From positions 372,001 to 436,000 of the forward strand of contig NZ_RQHS01000005.1 in NCBI RefSeq assembly GCF_004770895.1: a stretch of 64,000 bases of DNA, in the 5' to 3' direction. The notes under the pieces were generated by a model, which was not told the DNA's origin, did not search any database, and saw only the letters and a program-made list of their open reading frames with translations. Positions within the stretch are counted from its first letter, which is position 1, and the number at the start of each line of letters is the position of its first letter. The stretch is from Leptospira dzoumogneensis (GTDB taxonomy: Bacteria; Spirochaetota; Leptospiria; Leptospirales; Leptospiraceae). Shown piece after piece: positions 33,107 through 41,808 of the stretch. Position numbers and translations under genes: made by a program.

Positions 33107-34096
33107 CTAGAGTTTTTCCAAAAATAAAGTATTCTCGGATAATTCTTTTTTCAATAAATGAAAGAATAAGAATAATTGGTCCGGGAAAAGTCCCACTTGC
33201 ACGATCTCTAAAAGATTATCCAAACAGTTTAATACACTTTGCCTGTATTTGTCCTGTTTTTTCTCCGCTACCAACATAAAATAAGAACCGAGCGCCTTAT
33301 AAGATCTCTGTAAACATTGTAGATAATAACATTCCCTTGGTTTTTTGAATCTATTATCGCTTAGTTTTAAGAAGAGAAGAAAAAGCCCCTGTCTCATCGC
33401 AAACGGGATCGGTCTATACGCATCATATAACAGACTGGAAATATCATAAAATGGGGTTCCCATTCTTGCATCTTGGAAATCGATCAGGGTCAACTCTCTA
33501 GTAGGGGAGAGCATGATATTTCTAGCATGAAAGTCCCGGTGGCAGAATACCTTCTCCTTATATTCCGCTAAAAACCCGGATGCCTCCTCCAAGAAAAAAA
33601 CAACTTCCGGTCTGAGTTTGGTTTTGAGTTTGAACATCTCTGAGAAATTAGTATATGAAGAAAATGTAAACTTATTCTCGAAATTCAACTTTTCATAATC
33701 GAATTCACGAACGGAAACAGGAGGTTCCGGTCTGGTTTTCTGAAGAGAGACCAATAATTCCAAAGATTTTACTAAGAAGGTCCTGTATTCCGCATCATCT
33801 TGGATGGAACTTAGATCGGAATCTCCTTCGTCGGAAAGGAGCATAAGTTTATTGAATACATCTGTTTTATATATTTTAGGGACCTTGAAGCCGTGGTGTT
33901 CTAAAAAATGTCCCACTTCTTGAAAGTCATGCTGAAAGACTTGGTCTTTGCATAAGATCTTTGTGGCGCCGTCAGGATACGTTGCACGGTAATATCTTCG
34001 TGCGGAAGCTTCCGGATTGAGTGAGTCTATTTTTTCAGGAAACTTTCCGTCTATCGCAAGGAAGCGAAAATCTATCTCACTTAAAACTTCGTTCAT
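33107..34096 (-). CDS. amgK: Amino-sugar kinase, AmgK-like phosphotransferase
   Basis: A 329-residue aminoglycoside-phosphotransferase-fold kinase. It shows EASARRYYRATYPDG near residue 30 (AmgK-type N-terminus), the catalytic loop VFCHRDFHARNIML (Asp about 195, Asn about 200) and the metal-binding LIDFQDARMGTPFYDI. AmgK kinases phosphorylate the anomeric hydroxyl of MurNAc/GlcNAc for peptidoglycan recycling. The adjacent murU-like gene supports this. Both follow two sensor kinases with 18-22-nt gaps, so the run 37991 to 32380 is probably one operon. Confidence 0.83.
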   Translation of the reverse strand: MNEVLSEIDFRFLAIDGKFPEKIDSLNPEASARRYYRATYPDGATKILCKDQVFQHDFQEVGHFLEHHGFKVPKIYKTDVFNKLMLLSDEGDSDLSSIQDDAEYRTFLVKSLELLVSLQKTRPEPPVSVREFDYEKLNFENKFTFSSYTNFSEMFKLKTKLRPEVVFFLEEASGFLAEYKEKVFCHRDFHARNIMLSPTRELTLIDFQDARMGTPFYDISSLLYDAYRPIPFAMRQGLFLLFLKLSDNRFKKPRECYYLQCLQRSYKALGSYFMLVAEKKQDKYRQSVLNCLDNLLEIVQVGLFPDQLFLFFHLLKKELSENTLFLEKL

Positions 34097-34114
34097 AGCC
34101 GCGTATGGCTAGTT

Positions 34115-35626
34115 CTACAATTTGTCCGGAAAGACCAAGCGGAATTCGGTGCCTTTTTCCGGCTCTGAATCGATTTCTATTCGTATCCCGAATACGTCAG
34201 CTATCTCTTTTGCAACGAACATCCCGAGTCCTGTACCTTGGCCGGTCTTTTTAGTGGTGAAGTAAGGTTGAAAGATCTTATTCAAAATATCTTTGCTCAT
34301 CCCGACCCCGTTATCCCTGATCTTAACCATAGGATGATGATTTTTTTCTCCCACGGAGATCTCTATTCTTCCTTTATTCTCCGTAGCGTCCGCAGAATTT
34401 AAAAAGATATTAGAGAATAAAAGGCTCAATTGGTCCGCGTTAGAATGTACAGACGTTTTTTCAGGACTTCTATCGAATACAATCTCACAATATTTTAAAC
34501 GAGTGGTCTTTCTGAAAACTTCTATGACGGATTCGACTACTTCGTTTAGATCCAGATCTTCTTTGTCTCTGCCTGAATCTCCCGGTTTTCCTAGCTGTAA
34601 TAGGTTGAAAGTCAGGTTCTTTAATTTTGTGATCTGATTCCAAGTAACTGAAATTGCCTTATCTTTGATGGGTTCATCCGCATCTGGAAGTCTTGCCACT
34701 TCTATAAAACCTTGTATGGCAGTGAGTGCATTATTGATCTCATGGCCGATACTAGAAGCGATCGTAGTTAAGAACGCTCTTCTTTCCGCATCGATCAGCT
34801 TTTCGGAGATGATATTTTTTTGGGTAATATCTCTTGCTATACCGGTATAATACGTTTTACCGTTTAGTTCGTACCTACATACTGAAATATCGAAATTGAA
34901 TTTTTCTCCGCTTCTGCTGATCAGTTCCGCGTTATGTAATCTGGCGATATTATGATCCGATTTACGGCTCATCAAATGAGCGATTCTTTCCAGATATGCG
35001 CCTGTATTCTCATCAGAGATCAAAAGTGTGATCTTTTGCCCAACAATCTCGTTTTCATCATACCCGAAATTTCGGATCGTGGCTTCGTTTGCGCCTCGGA
35101 TAAGTAAATCCTCGTCTAGGGTGATTACGCAGTCTCCGGTAGTTTCTAAAATTAAACTATTACGATAATTTAGATCTTTGGATTGTTGCGCGAAATGGGT
35201 CTTTTCACGGACTGCTTTTATGATCTTTTTAGATTTTCTGTCCCTATCTTCTTTTTCTTTGCGGGCGTTCTCCAATGCAGTTAAGATATTCTGCCTGCTG
35301 ACTGGTTTGGAAATATAATCGAATACTCTGTTCCGAAGAGCTTCTTCCGCAGTATGAAGTTGAGGGTTTCCTGTTATTAATATGACCGGAATATTAGAAT
35401 TGTATTTTTTAATTTCTCTCGCGACTTCGATCCCGTCTTTGCCGCCCATTAGAATATCGGAAATTACTATATCTACCGCATGATCCCTAACGATTGTCAT
35501 TGCGGATTCGAAATTTTCCGCAAGAAAAACATGATAACCTTCTCTTGAGATGACACGCTCTAAAGCGGTCCTGATTTCCGCTTCGTCGTCAATGATCAAT
35601 ACGTTGGGACTTTTTTCCCTCGTCAT
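34115..35626 (-). CDS. Hybrid response regulator - PAS - histidine kinase
   Basis: A 503-residue soluble protein with domains in reversed order. Receiver at 8-125 (Asp13/14, phospho-acceptor Asp57, Thr85, Lys107); linker helix; PAS about 155-270 (ends TGIARDITQKN); DHp with H-box IGHEINNALTAIQGF (His295); and ATPase with N-box LFSNIFLNSADATENKG, G1 IRDNGVGMS and G2 GQGTGLGMFVAKEI. Ala replaces the usual Pro at H+5 (HEINNPL). It probably accepts phosphate from the upstream kinase. It lies 22 nt after it and 18 nt before the AmgK gene. Confidence 0.9.
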   Translation of the reverse strand: MTREKSPNVLIIDDEAEIRTALERVISREGYHVFLAENFESAMTIVRDHAVDIVISDILMGGKDGIEVAREIKKYNSNIPVILITGNPQLHTAEEALRNRVFDYISKPVSRQNILTALENARKEKEDRDRKSKKIIKAVREKTHFAQQSKDLNYRNSLILETTGDCVITLDEDLLIRGANEATIRNFGYDENEIVGQKITLLISDENTGAYLERIAHLMSRKSDHNIARLHNAELISRSGEKFNFDISVCRYELNGKTYYTGIARDITQKNIISEKLIDAERRAFLTTIASSIGHEINNALTAIQGFIEVARLPDADEPIKDKAISVTWNQITKLKNLTFNLLQLGKPGDSGRDKEDLDLNEVVESVIEVFRKTTRLKYCEIVFDRSPEKTSVHSNADQLSLLFSNIFLNSADATENKGRIEISVGEKNHHPMVKIRDNGVGMSKDILNKIFQPYFTTKKTGQGTGLGMFVAKEIADVFGIRIEIDSEPEKGTEFRLVFPDKL

Positions 35627-35648
35627 AAAGTTTTACAGAATAAGTTCA

Positions 35649-37991
35649 TCATACCTTTCCTACAGGCACTCGGACGGTAACCTTGGTACCTTGTCCCGGA
35701 TTGGATTCCAACTGTATAGTCCCGCCGTGATCAGTAATGATACGTTGAGAGATAGTCAATCCAAGTCCAGTCCCTTGCTTAGTTCTCCTAGTCGTATATA
35801 AAGGTAGAAATGCCTTTTCTGCGACTTCGGCGTTCATTCCTGGACCGTTATCTTGAATGGTAAAACTCACCATCTCTCCGTTCAAATATAATTCTTTTCG
35901 TGCGGAAACTTGTATCAATGGGATCGCCGGTTTATGTTCCATTTCGGAAATCGCGTTAACTGCATTTACTAGACAGTTGATCAATACTTGTTCGATTTCC
36001 TGCCAAGCGACATGGATCTGAGGAAGTTCAGGATTAGTAACCCGTTTCAATTCGATTCCATTCTTTTTACAACTAACTTCGATCAGCTCGCAGGCTCTCA
36101 GAAGAATGAAATAAGGAGATACCAATTCTTTCTTTCTCGGGGCCCTTCTTCCCAGATCCAAAAGACCTTTGATCAGGTCTCTGATCCGTAAGGCAGCGCC
36201 TTCTATTCTTTTATAAACTTTTTTTCTTTCGATCGGATCCGGATCTTCGTGTTCTAAAAGATCTTCTAAATATAATAAACTGGATTGAAGGGGATTATTT
36301 ACTTCGTGAGCGATACCCGCCGCGATCTCTCCGATAGATGCGAATTTTGCGGTCTCATATAATTGTCTGTCCAAAACCTTGGTTTGGGTTACATCGGAGA
36401 AAATTAACATAGCCGCGACAGGGAAATCTTGGTATTTTTTGAGCGGAAGGAACTTTATGGAAAAGTAATTTTCCTCTTCTCCTAATAATACCATGGAAAA
36501 GTCCAAATAGGCCGCTCTTTGAGTGCGGATACATTCTTCCAATTTGACCAAGATCCCTTTTTGAGCTTCTTCCGGAAAAAGAGAAGGGAATTCATCGTCT
36601 ACATCCACATTCAAAAATTGGAATAAGTAAAATTTCAGAATAGGAGCTACTTCCAAAACTTTTCCCTGAGGATCTAAAATTACGATCCCATTGTTCATGG
36701 AGGCGAATAAGTTCCGGAGTTTCATTTCGGAAGCGCGGATCAACTCTTCATTCTTCTTCTGTTCCGAAATATCCAAAAGAAGTAAGATGGTCCCGATCCT
36801 ATTACCGTAATCATCTTTCAGGGAAGAAGAAGCCAATAAGAACGGGACCTCGTGCCTGCCTCGGATCGTGATCCTTGTCTCCGCCCTAGAGCCTAAAAGG
36901 ATCATATCCATAGCTTCCGGTTCTAATTTTAGAAGTTCTCTTACTTGGACCCCGATAATCTCTTCTTTAGAAATTCCTAATAGAGAGCTGATATTATTAT
37001 TCACATAAGTGATAAATCCTTCGTCGTCAGTGGATAAAAGCGGGACTTCCAAAGAATTCAAGAGTGCGCCTTGGAATTGCAGGATCTTTGCGGTCTCTCT
37101 TCTTTGTTTTTCTATCCTTAAATATTGAAGAGAAGAAAGAAGATCTTCCACTATCTCGAAATACAGATAGTTCTCTCCGGAATCGAATGCCATATTCTCC
37201 CTGGAGATGATCTGTATACCGCCTATAATTTTACCTTCTTCTCGAATGATCAGACTTAAGGATCTTCTGAAATCTTTTGCTACTAATGCTTCTTCCCATT
37301 CAGGATAAACATTAGAGCCGAATTCATAAATATGGAATTGTTCTTTGCCGTCTAAAAGAGTTTCAAAAGGAGATTTGGATTTTTTTTCTTCCCAAGCGGT
37401 TTCTAAATTTTTTCTCCATTTAGAATCCAAGTCTGATTGGATCAGTATTTGATCCGTTCCATCTTCTCTTCTATAAAAACCCCAAACCAAACTATAATGA
37501 GGATTTTCTTTGAGAGTATCGCAGATCTTTTGGAAAAGAGTACTCTCGGAACTTAAGCGTAAAGATCTAAGATTTAATTTTAAAAGTCTAAGAGTCCTTA
37601 AGATACTCTGCAGATAATACAATCTGAGTTCTATCTCTCTGATCTCCGATCTTTGGTAGATATGAAAAATTAAAGGTGAATTAGGAGTTTCCGAGAATGC
37701 GTTGATCGTAAAGTCTGCAAGAAGAAGTGATCCGTTACGCTTTCTCAAATTCCAAAGAAGAGAGATGCCTAATTCTTCTGCTCCGCCTCCGTAATTTCCG
37801 ATGCTGTCAGGACGAGCGAGTAAATTGCTTAGACTAAGAGTTTTTAGTTCGTCCGGATCATAACCTAAGATAGAGCATGCCTTAGGATTCGAACCGAGTA
37901 TACTATAGCTCCCAGGCTCTAAGATCAGAATTCCTTCCTGGGCGGGAAAGAAGGCCTTTTCTAAGAGTAGAACTAATTCCCGATTCTTCAT
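35649..37991 (-). CDS. Multi-PAS soluble sensor histidine kinase
   Basis: A 780-residue kinase without membrane helices. N-terminal PAS (about 12-115); a GAF-like region (about 150-290; FYRREDGTDQILIQS to GGIQIISRENM); PAS (about 305-415, ends LLDISEQKK); PAS (about 425-540, ends IFSDVTQTK); DHp H-box AAGIAHEVNNPLQSS (His about 558); ATPase with N-box INCLVNAVNAISE, G1 IQDNGPGMN and G2 QGTGLGLTISQRI. It would sense a cytoplasmic signal. It heads the operon that runs on through a receiver-kinase hybrid to amgK-murU. Confidence 0.9.
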   Translation of the reverse strand: MKNRELVLLLEKAFFPAQEGILILEPGSYSILGSNPKACSILGYDPDELKTLSLSNLLARPDSIGNYGGGAEELGISLLWNLRKRNGSLLLADFTINAFSETPNSPLIFHIYQRSEIREIELRLYYLQSILRTLRLLKLNLRSLRLSSESTLFQKICDTLKENPHYSLVWGFYRREDGTDQILIQSDLDSKWRKNLETAWEEKKSKSPFETLLDGKEQFHIYEFGSNVYPEWEEALVAKDFRRSLSLIIREEGKIIGGIQIISRENMAFDSGENYLYFEIVEDLLSSLQYLRIEKQRRETAKILQFQGALLNSLEVPLLSTDDEGFITYVNNNISSLLGISKEEIIGVQVRELLKLEPEAMDMILLGSRAETRITIRGRHEVPFLLASSSLKDDYGNRIGTILLLLDISEQKKNEELIRASEMKLRNLFASMNNGIVILDPQGKVLEVAPILKFYLFQFLNVDVDDEFPSLFPEEAQKGILVKLEECIRTQRAAYLDFSMVLLGEEENYFSIKFLPLKKYQDFPVAAMLIFSDVTQTKVLDRQLYETAKFASIGEIAAGIAHEVNNPLQSSLLYLEDLLEHEDPDPIERKKVYKRIEGAALRIRDLIKGLLDLGRRAPRKKELVSPYFILLRACELIEVSCKKNGIELKRVTNPELPQIHVAWQEIEQVLINCLVNAVNAISEMEHKPAIPLIQVSARKELYLNGEMVSFTIQDNGPGMNAEVAEKAFLPLYTTRRTKQGTGLGLTISQRIITDHGGTIQLESNPGQGTKVTVRVPVGKV

Positions 37992-38069
37992 GAATTGTAT
38001 ATAATATCGGAATTCCGCATCGTAAAATTGATTTGGATTCCTTGCTAGATTCGACTAGAGAGGGAATCA

Positions 38070-38954
38070 TTGACCCAATCTATGGATTTTGTATACGAAC
38101 TTTTTCTTCGAAATTATACCAGGCAAAAAATTAAGTTTATGGAGAAGGAGCTGGGATTTCAGCGTCTGCAGCTTGACCTCGGTGGACACAAAATTTTCTT
38201 CTTGAAGAGACCTTCTGCCCAAGGATCGAACAAAACTCTTTTTTTCATCCATGGACTTCTGGATTCTGCCACAGGTTTCAGGAGACTGGCTCCCTTTTTA
38301 CGAAATGACTTCAATCTTTTGGTCCCGGACATTCCCGGTTTCGGGTTAAGTCCTCTTCCTAAAGTGAAATATTTGTATCAGGTAGATGTATTTGCCGACC
38401 TTCTTTACAATTCGATCCGCAAACTCGCGTTAAACGACGTAGTTTTGGCCGGACATTCTATGGGATCTTTGATCGCGATGATGATCGCAATCCGTGATTC
38501 CGAAAAAGAAAAGAGGGTCCAAAGACTTGTGCTTCTTGCGCCGGGAGGGATCCCTCATCCACAAAGAGACGAAATGAGGAAGTTACTTTTTCCTTCCAAA
38601 ACGGAAGAGATAGAAAGGCTTCTTACCGCATTGTATCAGGAGAATGTCCCGGAATTGGGCGGTATCGCCAAAAAGGCCCTGCTCAGTCAGTGGAATAATT
38701 TAGCTCACAAGTTTTTAACGGAGAATACTTTGGACAGAGAGAAAGAGATTTTTCTAGGTAAAAAACTTTCCGCAGTTTCTCAAAAATCTCTGATCATATC
38801 CGGGACAGAAGATCCGATCACGGATCCTCCTATGGTGAAAAAATTACATTCATATTTAAAGAAGAGTAAACTGGTCTGGATCCCAAATGCAAAACATGCT
38901 CTCCACATGGAAAGACCTAGAGAAGTCGCGGAGAAGATCAATTCTTGGCTTTGA
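38070..38954 (+). CDS. Alpha/beta-hydrolase
   Basis: A 294-residue alpha/beta-hydrolase. FFIHGLLDSATGFRRLAPFL forms the oxyanion loop, GHSMGSLIAMMIA the nucleophile elbow (Ser about 131), GTEDPITDPPMV the acid (Asp) and NAKHALHMERP the catalytic His. The substrate is unknown; a cytoplasmic esterase or lipase is plausible. TTG 38070 is preferred (GAGGG 5 nt upstream); ATG 38082 has no ribosome site. It diverges from the sensor-kinase operon. Confidence 0.85.
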   Translation: MTQSMDFVYELFLRNYTRQKIKFMEKELGFQRLQLDLGGHKIFFLKRPSAQGSNKTLFFIHGLLDSATGFRRLAPFLRNDFNLLVPDIPGFGLSPLPKVKYLYQVDVFADLLYNSIRKLALNDVVLAGHSMGSLIAMMIAIRDSEKEKRVQRLVLLAPGGIPHPQRDEMRKLLFPSKTEEIERLLTALYQENVPELGGIAKKALLSQWNNLAHKFLTENTLDREKEIFLGKKLSAVSQKSLIISGTEDPITDPPMVKKLHSYLKKSKLVWIPNAKHALHMERPREVAEKINSWL

Positions 38955-39297
38955 GGATCTATATCTGTTTGGATCATTCCCTTGAACAGGGGAGTCTGTT
39001 TGTTAAACGAATTTTAGATGATTTGGAAATAAATTATTTATAAATAAAACATAATACGTTTTTTATCTATTTCTCTCATCTGAAATTTTATCTCAGAAAT
39101 ATATAAGACAGACACACAAAATAAAAAAAATGTGAAAAAATTTCGCATAATATTGTTCCGGAAAACAAGGATCGAATCTTGATCTGGACCATATTTTATA
39201 AAATCTAAAAAAATTTTCCCACCATCGTCCGAGTTTTTTGAAAAACGAATATAGAAATTAGAATCAAAAAACCGTAATACAAGGAGCCGATTGGCGG
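38955..39297. other. AT-rich intergenic region
   Basis: 343 nt with no coding frame I would defend. It is very AT-rich (runs such as AAATAAATTATTTATAAATA near 39026) and presumably holds the promoter of the response regulator gene. AAGGAG at 39281-39286 is the regulator's ribosome site. Confidence 0.5.
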
Positions 39298-39921
39298 GTG
39301 AAAATGGAAAAAGTAAAAATTGCTATAGTTGAAGACAATCCCGAGTTTGCTCAGAACTGTGCAAACACTCTCTCAGTGATGGAAGAAGTTGATCAAGTAG
39401 AAGTATTCTCCTCTACCGAAGACTTATCACAAAACCACCGGGATAAATTCGATCTTGTATTTATGGATATCGTTCTTCCTGGTAAGTCCGGGATCGATTA
39501 TATAAAAGAAAGATCCGATTTTGATAATGATCCTAAGTATATTATGCTTTCCACGTTAGATACCGACGATGCTTTGATGCAAGCAATGCAGGCCGGTGCG
39601 GTCGGATTCGTTCTTAAAAAAGATCTGAAAGATATAAAAGAAGTAGCGAGAATGGTAATGAGAGAAGGAGGAATACTTTCTCCTGGTGCTGCCGCTAAAG
39701 TGATCTCCTTTTTCAGAAAACCTCCAACCAAGGAGACACATTCTTTAACTCCTAGAGAAAAAGAAATTTTGAATCACATTATAAACGGTTATAGAACAAA
39801 GGAAATAGCGCGTAACTTTGGAACGAAAGAAGGTACGGTTAGAATTCAGATCAAAAGTATCTTCAAAAAATTGCAGGTGAATTCAAGAGTGGATCTGGTT
39901 CGTAAGTATTCTCGTTTCTGA
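39298..39921 (+). CDS. NarL/FixJ-type response regulator
   Basis: A 207-residue response regulator. Receiver 5-125: Glu12/Asp13, phospho-acceptor Asp57 in VFMDIVLPGKSG, Thr near 83-85, Lys in FVLKKDLKD. The LuxR-type helix-turn-helix follows (LTPREKEILNHIINGYRTKEIARNFG in two parts, then VRIQIKSIFKKLQVNSRVDLV). It lacks a partner kinase nearby. GTG 39298 has AAGGAG 11 nt upstream; ATG 39304 is also possible. Confidence 0.92.
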   Translation: MKMEKVKIAIVEDNPEFAQNCANTLSVMEEVDQVEVFSSTEDLSQNHRDKFDLVFMDIVLPGKSGIDYIKERSDFDNDPKYIMLSTLDTDDALMQAMQAGAVGFVLKKDLKDIKEVARMVMREGGILSPGAAAKVISFFRKPPTKETHSLTPREKEILNHIINGYRTKEIARNFGTKEGTVRIQIKSIFKKLQVNSRVDLVRKYSRF

Positions 39922-40073
39922 AAATTTCACTAAGCCAAAGTATCTAATTTTACTGTGACAGTACACATTAGTTTTTACGACATGGAAAGATTAGTTTTAT
40001 AGGAGTTTGTAATAAAAACTTAGTTGATTTAAAATAATAAGGAAACTTGTTTTCATCGAATTGTTACTAGTGT

Positions 40074-40718
40074 ATGGTATATGGCATGATGGAGATCCGA
40101 GAAACGGAATGGTCCGAAGCTCTCGCTCGTCTCGCTGCGGTAGTATCCACTTATAAACATGTTGGAAGTACTACGGATCAAGTCTTTCTGGCTTGCGAGT
40201 CATTATGGGCGGATTGGGACGACTTTGAGCCTACTGGACCTGATTGGTTGCAGGGTTTTGAAGAATCCATGGACGAAGGAGAAATGCGATATGCTGCAAA
40301 CTCCTTCTCTCAAGTAAGATCTTTATTGAGAGAAAAATTAGACGAAGTCAATCGTACATTCGAGAACGGAGATGATTCCGCAATCGGCGGTTTGATCTTA
40401 GAATTGTCTGACGGAATATATTCCTTATTAAACGGACCTGAAGAGCCGGATAAAACCGTAGAATCCATACTTATAGAAGCGGAAAAACTTTTAGAAATAC
40501 TTCTAGAATCCAATGATCTCAAATTTCCCGAGGATGAAAATTTATCTTCTGTCGATTTGGAATTGATCTCTGATCTAGGAGAAAGAGAAATTTTAAGAGA
40601 ATTGATCTCCGCTTTCGAATCTGCGGTGGAATCTAACCAAAACGGGAAGGCGTTATATCTTTTGATGTCCAGGATCTTTATAGTTCATTGGAGTTTTTAC
40701 AGATTAAGAGCGGCTTGA
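40074..40718 (+). CDS. Conserved hypothetical acidic helical protein
   Basis: A 214-residue acidic protein of unknown function. It is strongly helical, rich in Glu/Leu (LILELSDGIYSLLNGPEEP, ESILIEAEKLLEILLES), with Trp-rich N-terminal half (ADWDDFEPTGPDWLQGF). No signal peptide or known motif. ATG 40074 or the tandem ATG at 40086/40089 could start it; none has a Shine-Dalgarno. It stands alone between the response regulator and the convergent acyltransferase operon. Confidence 0.55.
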   Translation: MVYGMMEIRETEWSEALARLAAVVSTYKHVGSTTDQVFLACESLWADWDDFEPTGPDWLQGFEESMDEGEMRYAANSFSQVRSLLREKLDEVNRTFENGDDSAIGGLILELSDGIYSLLNGPEEPDKTVESILIEAEKLLEILLESNDLKFPEDENLSSVDLELISDLGEREILRELISAFESAVESNQNGKALYLLMSRIFIVHWSFYRLRAA

Positions 40719-40734
40719 TCGGAAAATATTAATT

Positions 40735-41451
40735 CTACTTATACTTTTCTTTTCGCTTCGCGTCCGATGCCAGTCGAACTTCTTCCCTTAAATTTTCCGC
40801 CTCTTGCTGGGAAATCCCTACTTGATCCAGCATAAACGTTTCGAATTTTTTTCTCCATACTTCCAGTTCGTCATTTCCGCTCAGTTTTGGGACGTAAAAT
40901 GGTTCTGAAATAAAAAACTCCGCTTTAGAGAATAGTTTAGGGACCGGAGTTCTGTCCCAGCTTTGTACGATCGTATAATGATCATATTTAGCGTAATAGG
41001 ATAATATAGGGAACCCTGTCATAGAAGCTAACTGAATGATCCCGGGTTTGAGAGTATAAACCGGGCCGGTAGGACCGTCGGGAGTGATCAAGCTGATACT
41101 TCCTTTTTTCGCGTCTTGCACCAAGGCCTTTAATGCGGCGGCTCCTCCTCTTTTGCTGGAACCTCTTTTTGGTCTCATTCCAAAATGAGAGATCACTCTT
41201 GTGGCCAATTCTCCATCCTTGGATTGGGATGCCATTGGGATCACTTCTAAGTCGTAACGTTTTACATAAAATTTATACGTAAAATCTATAACGAATGGGA
41301 TTTGATTATGCCAAAGTGATAGAACGAATCCTTTTTTTTGGAGAAGTAACTCTTCTGACTTTTCCGGGACATTAATTCGAGTCCAGCGAACAGTTATATA
41401 AATAATTTTTAATATTGTAGTGGCAATAAAGGAAAAAAATGCGATCTTCAT
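40735..41451 (-). CDS. DUF374-type lysophospholipid acyltransferase-like protein
   Basis: A 238-residue membrane-associated acyltransferase-like protein. An N-terminal membrane segment is followed by LSLWHNQIPFVIDF (in place of the HX4D block), RPKRGSSKRGGAAALKAL, and SLITPDGPTGPVYTLKPGIIQLA, the DUF374 signature. Family members acylate lysophospholipids or lipid A precursors; the substrate is unknown here. It overlaps the upstream small membrane-protein gene by 4 nt and is last in the ppk operon. Confidence 0.82.
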   Translation of the reverse strand: MKIAFFSFIATTILKIIYITVRWTRINVPEKSEELLLQKKGFVLSLWHNQIPFVIDFTYKFYVKRYDLEVIPMASQSKDGELATRVISHFGMRPKRGSSKRGGAAALKALVQDAKKGSISLITPDGPTGPVYTLKPGIIQLASMTGFPILSYYAKYDHYTIVQSWDRTPVPKLFSKAEFFISEPFYVPKLSGNDELEVWRKKFETFMLDQVGISQQEAENLREEVRLASDAKRKEKYK

Positions 41452-41804
41452 GACCGATTTCTTCCTTGAAAAAAAGGTAATAAAAAGAGCCAGATGGAGG
41501 ATAATGCGAGTCCCATGCTGTCTTTGAAAACTTCCGAATCAAGATCCGGTTTAGGATTATCTAAGAAATTATAAAATCCCCAAACAAAATATCCTATACC
41601 GATCGATTTTCCTAAACCTGCGACTAAGATCCTTCTGCCTTGATCGTGAAAGTAAGAAGACCATTCCGTAGAATACAAAAGGCTCACTGTTAGATAAGTC
41701 GGGATCCAGACCTCAGGTTCCGATCTTATATAACTTAAGCCCGCAAATACGATCCAGGTAATTACGGTCAGAAACCTAAAAAAACCGGATAGTTTCTTTT
41801 TCAT
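41448..41804 (-). CDS. Small hypothetical membrane protein
   Basis: A 118-residue protein with three or four membrane segments (FLTVITWIVFAGLSYI, IPTYLTVSLLYSTEW, VAGLGKSIGIGYFVWGFY, LALSSIWLFLLPFF). I do not recognise it. It lies 4 nt after the FAD oxidoreductase gene and overlaps the acyltransferase gene by 4 nt, so it belongs to that operon. Confidence 0.65.
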   Translation of the reverse strand: MKKKLSGFFRFLTVITWIVFAGLSYIRSEPEVWIPTYLTVSLLYSTEWSSYFHDQGRRILVAGLGKSIGIGYFVWGFYNFLDNPKPDLDSEVFKDSMGLALSSIWLFLLPFFQGRNRS

Positions 41805-41808
41805 GGCT

